A stretch of 12,896 nt of DNA from CALCMJ01 sp964475415. Its GTDB lineage: Bacteria; Bacteroidota; Bacteroidia; Chitinophagales; Saprospiraceae. The position numbers and the translations under genes were made by a program. Positions 1-6,163 of this stretch are shown piece by piece. The notes beneath the pieces are model-generated. The model was not told the origin of the DNA. It saw only the letters and a program-made list of their open reading frames with translations, and did not search any database. The DNA lies in the NCBI GenBank assembly GCA_964475415.1, contig CAYYWZ010000091.1, forward strand, positions 1 to 12,896, given 5' to 3'. How positions within the stretch are numbered: position 1 is the first letter of the stretch; every line of letters begins with the position of its first letter.

Positions 1-109
1 GGGAATGTATTAGGATAAATTCCAGCTGATAAGGCTAGAGATGATATAAGACCTCCTTCTGTAGTCCTCCGCTTATCATTTTCCGATATCCCCGCACCAG
101 TGATAGAAA

Positions 110-302
110 TGGTACTGCAAGAATAGGCAGCTTAGTGATCTAAGGAAGGTCGAAGGCTTAACGAATAGAGAAGACAAGAGCTGACTATAGATCACAAACT
201 GGATATACTTAAGCAGTAGGAATGGATAGCACGATCCATAGGAGGTGCCCAAATACCTCTTAAAATCAGTAAAGAGTGACGAAAATGCCTGATAAAGTAC
301 CA
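110..302 (+). ncRNA. Candidate structured RNA (multi-branched fold), family not recognised
   Basis: Perfect complementary segments nest into one consistent fold. They are 110-116 with 296-302 (TGGTACT/AGTACCA), 125-129 with 286-290 (AGGCA/TGCCT), 130-134 with 210-214 (GCTTA/TAAGC), 135-142 with 188-195 (GTGATCTA/TAGATCAC), 222-227 with 234-239 (ATGGAT/ATCCAT, six-base loop) and 240-246 with 255-261 (one G-T pair). The long arm could extend inward through 148-151 with 183-186 and 155-159 with 178-182. Non-Watson-Crick pairs in these weaker helices are G-U if the plus strand is transcribed and would be C-A on the minus strand, which mildly favours plus. An alternative hairpin, 257-261 with 272-276, competes with the last helix. 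I do not recognise 6S, SRP, RNase P, tmRNA or a known riboswitch. No promoter or terminator is clear. The strand and the existence of a transcript are inferences. Confidence 0.3.
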
Positions 303-340
303 ATGAGGATAAAATTAACTTCTATTCTTAGACAATTATT

Positions 341-372
341 ATTGCTTCTTCGTTGTATTATGAGTAAATTCG
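341..372 (+). promoter_or_regulatory. Possible bamD promoter (Bacteroidota type)
   Basis: ATTG at 341-344 and TAAATTCG at 365-372 are separated by 20 bases. They resemble the Bacteroidota -33 TTTG and -7 TAnnTTTG elements with one mismatch each. The predicted transcription start would lie only a few bases before the bamD ATG at 383, giving a nearly leaderless message. That makes the match weak. Confidence 0.2.
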
Positions 373-382
373 CACGCTTATT

Positions 383-1183
383 ATGAAAAATACCTTATTA
401 ATACTTCTTTCTGTCTTGTTTCTTAGCTCTTGTAAGACCAACTTCGAGAAGGTAAGAACAAGTAATGATCCGCCTAGAATCTATAAGGAGGCTTTAGCTT
501 ACTATGATGCGGAAGAATATAGGAATGCGCAGTCTCTTTTTGAGCTTGTAATTCCGTATTACAGAGGGAAGGCTGAAGCTGAGGAGTTATTTTACAAATA
601 CGCTTACACACACTATTATCTAGGAGAATATATATTAGCAAACCATTACTTCACTTCATTTGCTAAGACATTTTTCAACTCTGATAAGCGTGAAGAAGCC
701 GATTATATGGCTGCATTTAGCAATATGGAGATGTCGCCAAATCATAAACTGGATCAGACCTATTCGCTAAAAGCAATAGATGAATTCCAAGCATTTACCA
801 ATAAATATCCTAAAAGTGAGCGTGTTGCCTTATGTAATCAGCATATAGATGAGATGAGGGATAAGCTAGAGGCTAAATCATACGAGCAAGGGAAATTATA
901 TTACGATCTGAAGAACTATAACTCAGCCATAGCGTCATTTGATAATATGCTGAAAGATTTCCCAGAATCAGAAAAAGCACTAGAGGTACGGTATTTGATT
1001 GTAAAATCTTGCTACCAATGGGCAGAAAATAGTATCTACGAGAAAAAAGAAGAACGCTATAATGAAACTATTAAGCGTTTTAATCAATTTAAGTATAAGT
1101 ATCCTAGTTCTAAATACAATAGAGAATTAGAGGATATTCATAAAGCAACTAAGGAATCACTCAAAAATTTAAAAGATGTCTGA
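383..1183 (+). CDS. bamD: Outer membrane protein assembly factor BamD (lipoprotein)
   Basis: BamD is the essential TPR lipoprotein partner of BamA in the complex that inserts beta-barrel proteins into the outer membrane; it faces the periplasm. The 266-residue product starts with a short hydrophobic signal and a lipobox ending in Leu-Ser-Ser-Cys, so Cys17 would be the lipidated residue. The rest is helical repeats: TPR-like units near residues 33-60, 67-95 and 163-192, and the BamD-type segment near 121-143 (DQTYSLKAIDEFQAF followed by a YPKSE turn). Length is normal for the Bacteroidota form. It is the first gene of a tight plus-strand cluster, and its stop codon overlaps the start of the next gene by eight bases, suggesting translational coupling. 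The ATG at 383 is chosen because it places the signal peptide at the very N-terminus. The family call is firm. Confidence 0.9.
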   Translation: MKNTLLILLSVLFLSSCKTNFEKVRTSNDPPRIYKEALAYYDAEEYRNAQSLFELVIPYYRGKAEAEELFYKYAYTHYYLGEYILANHYFTSFAKTFFNSDKREEADYMAAFSNMEMSPNHKLDQTYSLKAIDEFQAFTNKYPKSERVALCNQHIDEMRDKLEAKSYEQGKLYYDLKNYNSAIASFDNMLKDFPESEKALEVRYLIVKSCYQWAENSIYEKKEERYNETIKRFNQFKYKYPSSKYNRELEDIHKATKESLKNLKDV

Positions 1184-1529
1184 TATTAAAACAAAAGTAC
1201 AGGGTATAGATCCTAACATCAAAGCTAGAGATCTTGTGACGCTTGCAGAACCAACAACGAACTTGTATGAAGCACTAGCTGTTATTACTAGAAGAGCTAG
1301 AATGTTGTCAAGAGATCTGAAAACGGAATTACATAGCAAATTAGAAGAGTTTGCCGTAACCCCAGATACGATAGAGGAAATTCATGAAAATAAAGAGCAG
1401 ATAGAGATATCTAAGTTTTATGAAAGATTACCTAACCCAACGATCATTGCTACTATGGAATATCTAGATGATAAGCTAGAGTTCAAATATAGAGATAGAT
1501 CTAATTCTGACGGAGACGATAACGCCTAA
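1176..1529 (+). CDS. rpoZ: Omega-like (Rpb6 family) DNA-directed RNA polymerase subunit
   Basis: This 117-residue protein resembles the Bacteroidota form of the RNA polymerase omega subunit, which helps assemble and stabilise the core enzyme around the beta' subunit. The recognisable omega/Rpb6 signature is at residues 29-42, NLYEALAVITRRAR, matching the conserved Asn-x-Tyr-Glu ... Arg-Ala-Arg pattern. The segment EQIEISKFYERLPNPT (75-90) is, from memory, shared by Bacteroidota homologues found between bamD and coaBC. The C-terminus is acidic and probably disordered. The ATG at 1176 lies inside the end of bamD (overlap of eight bases, different frame), so expression is probably coupled. The family assignment rests on the short signature and the conserved neighbourhood. 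Whether it is the only omega subunit in this genome cannot be told from the window. Confidence 0.8.
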   Translation: MSDIKTKVQGIDPNIKARDLVTLAEPTTNLYEALAVITRRARMLSRDLKTELHSKLEEFAVTPDTIEEIHENKEQIEISKFYERLPNPTIIATMEYLDDKLEFKYRDRSNSDGDDNA

Positions 1530-1553
1530 TCATAGATTCTAGGTACTCCTCCT

Positions 1554-2753
1554 ATGAATCCACTCAAGCATAAAAAAATTGTGCTAGCTGTAACAGGCAG
1601 TATTGCTTGTTATAAGAGCCTATTCCTTACAAGATTACTTATTAAGGCTGGAGCTGAGGTAAGAGTTATAATGACGCCATCAGCTACCAAGTTTGTTGCC
1701 CCACTAACTTTCAGCACCTTATCCAAACATCCGGTATACACATCGGTTATCGATGAAGAAGCATGGAACAATCATGTGGAACTAGGACTTTGGGGAGACC
1801 TTATGCTTATAGCTCCTTGTACAGCAAGTTCTCTAGGAAAAATGGCCAACGGTATCGCGGATACGATAGTGACAGCCGTATACCTCTCGGCAAAATGCCC
1901 TGTATGGTTTGCTCCAGCAATGGACAGAGATATGTGGACACATCCTAGCACACAAGAGAATATTAGAAAGTTAACTTCTTATGGTAATAAGATTATTCCT
2001 GTCGGTAACGGAGAACTAGCAAGTGGACTCGTAGGAGCGGGAAGGATGGCTGAACCTGAAGATATAATCACAGCGCTGAGTAAGTTATTCACTACCCAGC
2101 AAGATCTAGCAGGAAAAAAAGTAGTTATTACTGCTGGTCCTACGCAAGAATCTCTAGATCCTGTCCGTTTTCTAGGCAATCATAGTTCTGGAAAGATGGG
2201 TATAGAATTAGCTGATGTATGTGCTGGTAGGGGAGCTGAAGTTACCCTTGTTCTAGGACCATCTGTACTTCTGCCAGAGTATCCAGGGATTAAGCTAGTT
2301 TCGGTTCGGTCGGCAGAGGATATGTATAATGCTGCTGTAGAAGCCTTTTCTTCTTCAGATATTGCTATTATGGCTGCAGCAGTGGCTGATTATAGACCTA
2401 AGACATATTCTGACATAAAGATCAAAAAGAAACAAGGTGAGATGACCATAGAGTTGGAGCGTACAAAAGATATAGCTGCTCACCTAGGAAGTATAAAAAA
2501 ATCTCATCAACTAACGATTGGGTTTGCTCTGGAAACGACTAATGAAGAGGCTAATGCCAAGAGGAAGTTAGAAAAAAAGAATTTTGACATGATTGTTCTA
2601 AATTCGCTAAAAGATAAAGGAGCAGGCTTCCAACACAATACAAACAAAGTAAAAATCATTAATACTAAGGGAGACGTTATCGATTACGAGCTAAAGTCAA
2701 AAAGAGCTGTAGCAGAAGACATCGTTAACCAAATTGTTGAATTTCAAAAATAG
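1554..2753 (+). CDS. coaBC: Bifunctional phosphopantothenoylcysteine decarboxylase / phosphopantothenate-cysteine ligase (CoaBC, Dfp)
   Basis: CoaBC makes 4'-phosphopantetheine for coenzyme A in two steps: the C-terminal CoaB half joins cysteine to phosphopantothenate using CTP, and the N-terminal FMN-dependent CoaC half decarboxylates the product. The 399 residues match the usual length. The CoaC half (about 1-185) shows the flavin-binding GSIACYK (15-21), active-site His74, APCTASSLGKMANG, and PAMDRDMW around 121-128. The CoaB half (about 187-395) shows GPTQESLDPVR, NHSSGKMG starting at Asn209, AAAVADYRP, and KIKK with Lys289. Relative to E. coli Dfp the numbering is offset by one in the N-terminal half. 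At two E. coli active-site positions the residue differs: Asp124 for Asn125 and Ser157 for Cys158. The enzyme call is firm. The gene follows the omega-like gene after 24 bases and lies five bases before the DUF4835 gene. Confidence 0.95.
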   Translation: MNPLKHKKIVLAVTGSIACYKSLFLTRLLIKAGAEVRVIMTPSATKFVAPLTFSTLSKHPVYTSVIDEEAWNNHVELGLWGDLMLIAPCTASSLGKMANGIADTIVTAVYLSAKCPVWFAPAMDRDMWTHPSTQENIRKLTSYGNKIIPVGNGELASGLVGAGRMAEPEDIITALSKLFTTQQDLAGKKVVITAGPTQESLDPVRFLGNHSSGKMGIELADVCAGRGAEVTLVLGPSVLLPEYPGIKLVSVRSAEDMYNAAVEAFSSSDIAIMAAAVADYRPKTYSDIKIKKKQGEMTIELERTKDIAAHLGSIKKSHQLTIGFALETTNEEANAKRKLEKKNFDMIVLNSLKDKGAGFQHNTNKVKIINTKGDVIDYELKSKRAVAEDIVNQIVEFQK

Positions 2754-2758
2754 AAAAC

Positions 2759-3658
2759 ATGCGTGTTGTAGTAGTACTTTTTTCTTTCTTGTTTTTTGTC
2801 AAAGCAGCTGTGGCTCAAGAATTAAATTTTGATGTAAGCATTACTACCCCTAAACTAAACTTAGTAGATCCTAATGTATTCAAGACACTGGAAAACAGCA
2901 TGACTGAATTCTTTAATAATACTAGTTTTACGGATGATGAGTTCGAAGATGATGAGAGAATACAGGGTAATATACAACTGATTATAAAAGATGAACTCTC
3001 AGCAACTAGCTTTCTAGCTGACCTAAGAATACAAAGTATAAGACCAGTGTTTGGATCTAATTATTCCACTCAGCTGATGAATTATATAGAAAAGGATATA
3101 GCTTTTTCTTACAGAGAACTACAACCTATAGATAAGAGTGTTAACGGTTATGTAGATAATCTTTCTTCGATATTAAGTTATTTTGCGTACACCATTATTG
3201 CTTTTGATTATGATAGTTTTTCCCCACAAGGTGGACAAACCTATTTTACAATTGCGCAAAATATTATGGATGCTGTACCTTCAGATGTAAGAGAAAGTGA
3301 TGCGGCATGGACCGTTAGAGGACCTAGAAGAAGTAGGTATTGGATCTGGGAAAATTCTCAGAATGCAAAGTTCGTAGATTATAGAAATGCTTTTTATGAT
3401 TATCATAGATTGAGTCTTGACCGGATGGCTGAGTCACCTGATGAGGCGAAAGATGTAATGGTTAAGACTATAGAAACGATGAGGCAGGTAGAACGATCAG
3501 AGCCTAATGCAATGTTGGTGCAGATGTTTGTCGATAGTAAGCGTGAAGAAATTCTAGAAATATTTAAGAACGCAACTAAGGCACAACAATCGGCAGTCTA
3601 TAAAGCCATGGTCAAAATAGATCCTGCAAGAATTTCTGACTACGGATTATTTAAATAA
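2759..3658 (+). CDS. DUF4835 family exported protein
   Basis: The 299-residue protein has a clear Sec signal peptide (hydrophobic residues 3-19, likely cleavage at AVA-Gln20). Its mature N-terminus (QELNFDVSITTPKLN) and the following segment, with FKTLENSMTEFFNNT and a DDERIQGNIQL stretch, match my recollection of DUF4835, a family largely confined to Bacteroidota and usually encoded directly after coaBC. The function is unknown. The protein is predicted to be periplasmic or outer-membrane associated, with no transmembrane segment after the signal peptide. Its fixed position behind bamD suggests, but does not prove, a role in the cell envelope. It starts five bases after coaBC and ends six bases before the purN start, so it is almost certainly cotranscribed with both. 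Confidence 0.85.
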   Translation: MRVVVVLFSFLFFVKAAVAQELNFDVSITTPKLNLVDPNVFKTLENSMTEFFNNTSFTDDEFEDDERIQGNIQLIIKDELSATSFLADLRIQSIRPVFGSNYSTQLMNYIEKDIAFSYRELQPIDKSVNGYVDNLSSILSYFAYTIIAFDYDSFSPQGGQTYFTIAQNIMDAVPSDVRESDAAWTVRGPRRSRYWIWENSQNAKFVDYRNAFYDYHRLSLDRMAESPDEAKDVMVKTIETMRQVERSEPNAMLVQMFVDSKREEILEIFKNATKAQQSAVYKAMVKIDPARISDYGLFK

Positions 3659-3664
3659 TACTGG

Positions 3665-4234
3665 GTGAAGCGTATTGCCATTTTTGCTTCCGGTTCTGGG
3701 TCTAATGCCCAGAAGATAATGGAATATTTTCAGCATCGTAAGGATGTCAAGGTATCCCTTGTAGTAAGTAACCGAAGTAAGGCCAAGGTTCTAGAACGAG
3801 CAGAAAAATTCAATATACCCACCCTTATTATTAAAGATAAAGCTTACTATAATTCAGATGATTTTATAAAAGATCTTAAGCAAGAGATGCTAGATCTCAT
3901 TGTACTAGCTGGATTTTTGTGGCTTATCCCTGAATCACTTATTGTAAATTATCCGAAAGCGATTGTCAATATACATCCAGCATTACTCCCAGCATTTGGT
4001 GGAAAAGGAATGTATGGAATGCATATCCATAAAGCTGTAAAAGAGCAGGGTGTGTTAGAGACAGGTATAACTATACACTATGTCAATGCTGTATACGATG
4101 AAGGAGAAATTATTTTCCAACAATCTGTAAAACTGATACCCGAGGATAATCCTGAAGAGATTGCTGCTAAGGTCTTAGCCTTAGAGCACAGATATTACCC
4201 CGAAGTAATAGCGCAGACACTAGAGCAACAATAA
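3665..4234 (+). CDS. purN: Phosphoribosylglycinamide formyltransferase PurN
   Basis: PurN transfers the formyl group of 10-formyltetrahydrofolate to glycinamide ribonucleotide, the third step of purine synthesis, in the cytosol. The 189-residue length is typical. The N-terminal FASGSGSNAQKIM (7-19) is the phosphate-binding loop of the formyltransferase fold. The catalytic triad is visible: Asn102 and His104 in VNIHPALLPAFGG, and Asp145 in YDEGEIIFQ. The variant GGKGMYGMHIH after the catalytic loop is, from memory, usual in Bacteroidota. The start is a GTG at 3665, which puts the beta strand RIAIFASG at the N-terminus; no upstream ATG in frame fits within the seven-base gap. It is the last gene of the 383-4234 cluster. 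In many related genomes I recall recN rather than purN following the DUF4835 gene. Confidence 0.95.
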   Translation: MKRIAIFASGSGSNAQKIMEYFQHRKDVKVSLVVSNRSKAKVLERAEKFNIPTLIIKDKAYYNSDDFIKDLKQEMLDLIVLAGFLWLIPESLIVNYPKAIVNIHPALLPAFGGKGMYGMHIHKAVKEQGVLETGITIHYVNAVYDEGEIIFQQSVKLIPEDNPEEIAAKVLALEHRYYPEVIAQTLEQQ

Positions 4235-4255
4235 TTTTAGAATATAATAAATTTA

Positions 4256-4288
4256 GTTGATCTTCGGCTTTGATTTATTTTAGTTTTG
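4256..4288 (+). promoter_or_regulatory. Probable promoter of the haem-motif lipoprotein gene
   Basis: TAGTTTTG at 4281-4288 is an exact match to the Bacteroidota -7 element TAnnTTTG. GTTG at 4256-4259, 21 bases upstream, fits the -33 TTTG element with one mismatch. A start near 4294 would leave a leader of about 17 bases before the ATG at 4311. This is the best promoter match in the window. It suggests the lipoprotein gene is transcribed separately from the purN cluster. Confidence 0.42.
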
Positions 4289-4310
4289 ATAATACACATA
4301 CTATATACCT

Positions 4311-4685
4311 ATGACTAGTTTAAAAAATGTATTTATTGTTTGCTTTGCTTTATTAGCGATAGGCTTTATTTCTTCTTGTGGCGATGATGAAGATCCAGTA
4401 GGTCCAACCCCTACATGCGATACAGAAGATGTCACTTACAACAATTTCGCCAAAGATCTATTTGATAATAATTGTTCTAATGCTGGATGTCATAATGCAG
4501 GTACTACAACTAACTTTCCATTGTCTACCTATGATGAAGCTGTTACAGCTGTAGGTTTCGGAAGAATGCTGGGTGCTGTGAATAGGACGGCAGGATTTTC
4601 TGCTATGCCTAGAGGAGCTGATATGCTAGATGATTGCACTATAGAAAAGCTAGAAGCTTGGATAGATAATGGAACTCCTGAGTAG
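4311..4685 (+). CDS. Small lipoprotein with a CxxxxCH c-type haem motif
   Basis: The 124-residue product begins with a lipoprotein signal ending Ile-Ser-Ser-Cys23, followed by an acidic linker (GDDEDPVGP). The mature domain has the order of a small class I c-type cytochrome: an N-terminal helix (YNNFAKDLFDNN), the haem-attachment motif Cys55-x4-Cys60-His61, a distal Met99 in SAMPRG as likely sixth iron ligand, and a closing helix ending in WIDNGTPE. The four-residue spacing between cysteines, instead of the usual two, occurs in Bacteroidota lipoproteins annotated as cytochrome c-like. Covalent haem binding is therefore likely but not certain. The protein would be tethered in the periplasm or on the outer membrane. 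Electron partners cannot be inferred from neighbours, since no respiratory genes are in the window. It has its own promoter and converges with the minus-strand zinc-ribbon gene 21 bases away. Confidence 0.75.
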   Translation: MTSLKNVFIVCFALLAIGFISSCGDDEDPVGPTPTCDTEDVTYNNFAKDLFDNNCSNAGCHNAGTTTNFPLSTYDEAVTAVGFGRMLGAVNRTAGFSAMPRGADMLDDCTIEKLEAWIDNGTPE

Positions 4686-4706
4686 TTAATACATAGCATT
4701 TGTCTA

Positions 4707-5051
4707 TTAGTTAGGTTTTCTTCTTGTTCTATAATTGTTAAATATGGCAGTTGTACTCATCTGTTGTTTCCATATCAGTAGAGGTATAATGATGCTGGCA
4801 GTTCCTATTATGCCTACGGAGTTCCATAAAACTACACTAAGGATAAGGGAAATAATAGCGGCTATAATGGCGAAGGTAGGATTTGCCACTGCTTGAAAAT
4901 CATTGACATGGTGTTTTTGATTATTACCGCAATTAGAACAGTTGATGTTTATTTCTTCCCCTTGTTCCTTTATAAGATCAGGTCTATTAGTAGCACCGGT
5001 TTTTAGTTTAGTTGGTGATTTGCAGGACTTACAGGTAGATATAATTTTCAT
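4707..5051 (-). CDS. Small zinc-ribbon membrane protein, function unknown
   Basis: I do not recognise a named family. The 114-residue product has two CxxC pairs (Cys7/Cys10 and Cys38/Cys41) that would form an N-terminal zinc ribbon. Two hydrophobic segments follow (about 60-77 and 79-94), then a basic C-terminus (NNYRTRRKPN). This predicts a cytosolic zinc-binding domain anchored by a membrane hairpin. The ATG at 5051 places the first CxxC at residue 7, which is natural for a zinc ribbon. It lies 15 bases downstream of the dioxygenase gene on the same strand and is probably cotranscribed with it. No promoter is visible between the two. Coding is supported by the paired cysteines, the membrane segments and the tight spacing. 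A function in protein binding or membrane stress is possible but unsupported. Confidence 0.7.
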   Translation of the reverse strand: MKIISTCKSCKSPTKLKTGATNRPDLIKEQGEEININCSNCGNNQKHHVNDFQAVANPTFAIIAAIISLILSVVLWNSVGIIGTASIIIPLLIWKQQMSTTAIFNNYRTRRKPN

Positions 5052-5066
5052 GGTATATAGTTTTGC

Positions 5067-6002
5067 TTAGCTAATCATCAGTGCGGGTCGCTGAGAAATT
5101 TCATGATAGCAGACGACATCTTTACCAAAATAATGAAAGACCATACTCTTACGTGTTTTGTTTTTGTCAATGTGTGCATCGCCACCATGGATCAGATTAG
5201 CATGCCATATCAGGACATCACCTTTCTTTGCTAGAAATCTTTTTTTCTTTAATTTTTGATCCACTATTTTCTTGTCGATCATGTTTTCATAGGCCTGGTA
5301 ATCCTTATCACCGATAAACCATCTGGTTCCTTCATTATCATAATCTTTGTTTAGGTAGTAAGGTAGCTTATGAGATCCTGGGTAGTAATGAAGAGGCCCG
5401 TTATTTTCTGTTATATCTTCTAGAGCAAACCATACGCCTAGTAATCCACCCAGCGGGTAGGTAGTCATGTGTATACTGTCAGAATGTGATGCCTGCTCCG
5501 AGCCTGCAGTGAAATTTATACTTTGAAATAGGATGGCTTTTCTGCCTAGTAGAACATCTAGTATTTCTTGTAGCTTTTTGTTTTTACCAATCTTTTCTAT
5601 TTCTTGAGCATGTCTGAAAGCAAACATAATTTTGTTTCCATACTTATATTCTAGTGTTCCATTCTCTAGTAAGTTGTCAATGGAATTGTTGATCTCATTA
5701 ACCTCTTTATGAGATAGAAATTCTTCTAGAATAGCATAGCCATTATCATTGAAAGAAAGCAGACTTTTCTGAGAAACAGCGCTAGATGATTTAAACAAAT
5801 CACAGTGTTGTAGCTGACTTAGATTGTTTTCTAGTTGAGCAGCTTGATTTAGTTGAGCGAAATCTTTGCTAGAAACAGAAGAGTAATATTTCTTAGAGAT
5901 GCCTAGTTTTTTGTAAACAGACACATTATAATCCAGTTCGGATTTCCTAAAAAAATTATATAGCGAAATAGCTGGTCTGAATCTACGAAGTAAGCTGATC
6001 AT
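5067..6002 (-). CDS. Phytanoyl-CoA dioxygenase (PhyH) family Fe(II)/2-oxoglutarate oxygenase
   Basis: With the ATG at 6002 the product has 311 residues. The double-stranded beta-helix core of a PhyH-type oxygenase is complete. It has the HxD iron motif (His173, Asp175 in ASHSDSIHMTTYP), the distal iron-binding His272 in WHANLIHGG, and Arg284 in KTRKSM to bind the 2-oxoglutarate carboxylate. The GPLHYYPGSHKLPYY segment is typical of the family. The first 80 residues are a helical extension with little family similarity. Such enzymes hydroxylate small molecules, lipids or natural products; the substrate cannot be predicted here. An in-frame TTG at 6020 would add six residues, but ATG is preferred. 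It is the first gene of a minus-strand pair with the zinc-ribbon gene and is divergent from parE. No biosynthetic genes flank it. Confidence 0.85.
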   Translation of the reverse strand: MISLLRRFRPAISLYNFFRKSELDYNVSVYKKLGISKKYYSSVSSKDFAQLNQAAQLENNLSQLQHCDLFKSSSAVSQKSLLSFNDNGYAILEEFLSHKEVNEINNSIDNLLENGTLEYKYGNKIMFAFRHAQEIEKIGKNKKLQEILDVLLGRKAILFQSINFTAGSEQASHSDSIHMTTYPLGGLLGVWFALEDITENNGPLHYYPGSHKLPYYLNKDYDNEGTRWFIGDKDYQAYENMIDKKIVDQKLKKKRFLAKKGDVLIWHANLIHGGDAHIDKNKTRKSMVFHYFGKDVVCYHEISQRPALMIS

Positions 6003-6090
6003 ATGATCAAAAATAAGCAATCTGTTTGGACTTAAGCTGTATTTTCTCTCGCATTATTCTATTGTTAGTATAAAGAAGATCAAATTACAA

Positions 6091-6121
6091 TTTAATCTAA
6101 TATGATTTTCTTGTATCTTAG
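6091..6121 (+). promoter_or_regulatory. Possible parE promoter
   Basis: TTTA at 6091-6094 and TATCTTAG at 6114-6121, separated by 19 bases, each match the Bacteroidota TTTG/TAnnTTTG elements with one mismatch. Transcription would start near 6128, about 36 bases before the ATG. The 161-base divergent gap (6003-6163) must also hold the promoter of the minus-strand dioxygenase unit, for which I see no good match. Confidence 0.28.
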
Positions 6122-6163
6122 CAGTCGGTTATCGCAAAAAAAATAGAAAAATCAGGATAAGCT

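Larger units (their letters stand above)
1..382. other. Gene-free stretch upstream of bamD
   Basis: I find no convincing protein gene here. All plus-strand frames are broken by stops. A 75-codon minus-strand frame (303 to 76) has no recognisable family features, and its composition is unlike the neighbouring proteins. A second minus-strand frame is open from 131 to the left edge but contains no ATG, GTG or TTG. The stretch is rich in inverted repeats: 2-6 with 19-23, 27-33 with 72-78 (seven perfect pairs), and the nested set at 110-302 described separately. Positions 303-382 are AT-rich and probably hold the bamD promoter. Confidence 0.6.

Noticed and set aside
40..95. RNase P RNA-like string on the minus strand (ACAGAA near 57-62, then GGTCTTAT)
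   Set aside because: The matching conserved GAGGAAAGTC element is absent upstream, and a full-length RNA would run into bamD, so the resemblance is probably coincidental.
1..131. A minus-strand frame open to the left edge, with a protein-like reading (ITGAGISENDK, LISSLALSAG)
   Set aside because: It is bounded by a stop at 132-134 and contains no ATG, GTG or TTG before the edge, so it cannot be a normal gene start. A frameshifted remnant is possible but unsupported.
76..303. A 75-codon minus-strand open frame in the upstream gap
   Set aside because: Its composition is unlike real proteins here, there is no family resemblance, and it coincides with the inverted-repeat region; it is most likely chance.
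4686..4706. Terminator between the convergent lipoprotein and zinc-ribbon genes
   Set aside because: The 21-base gap contains no stable inverted repeat.
6003..6020. Alternative TTG start for the dioxygenase, adding six residues
   Set aside because: An ATG at 6002 is available just downstream; the extra residues show no conserved feature.
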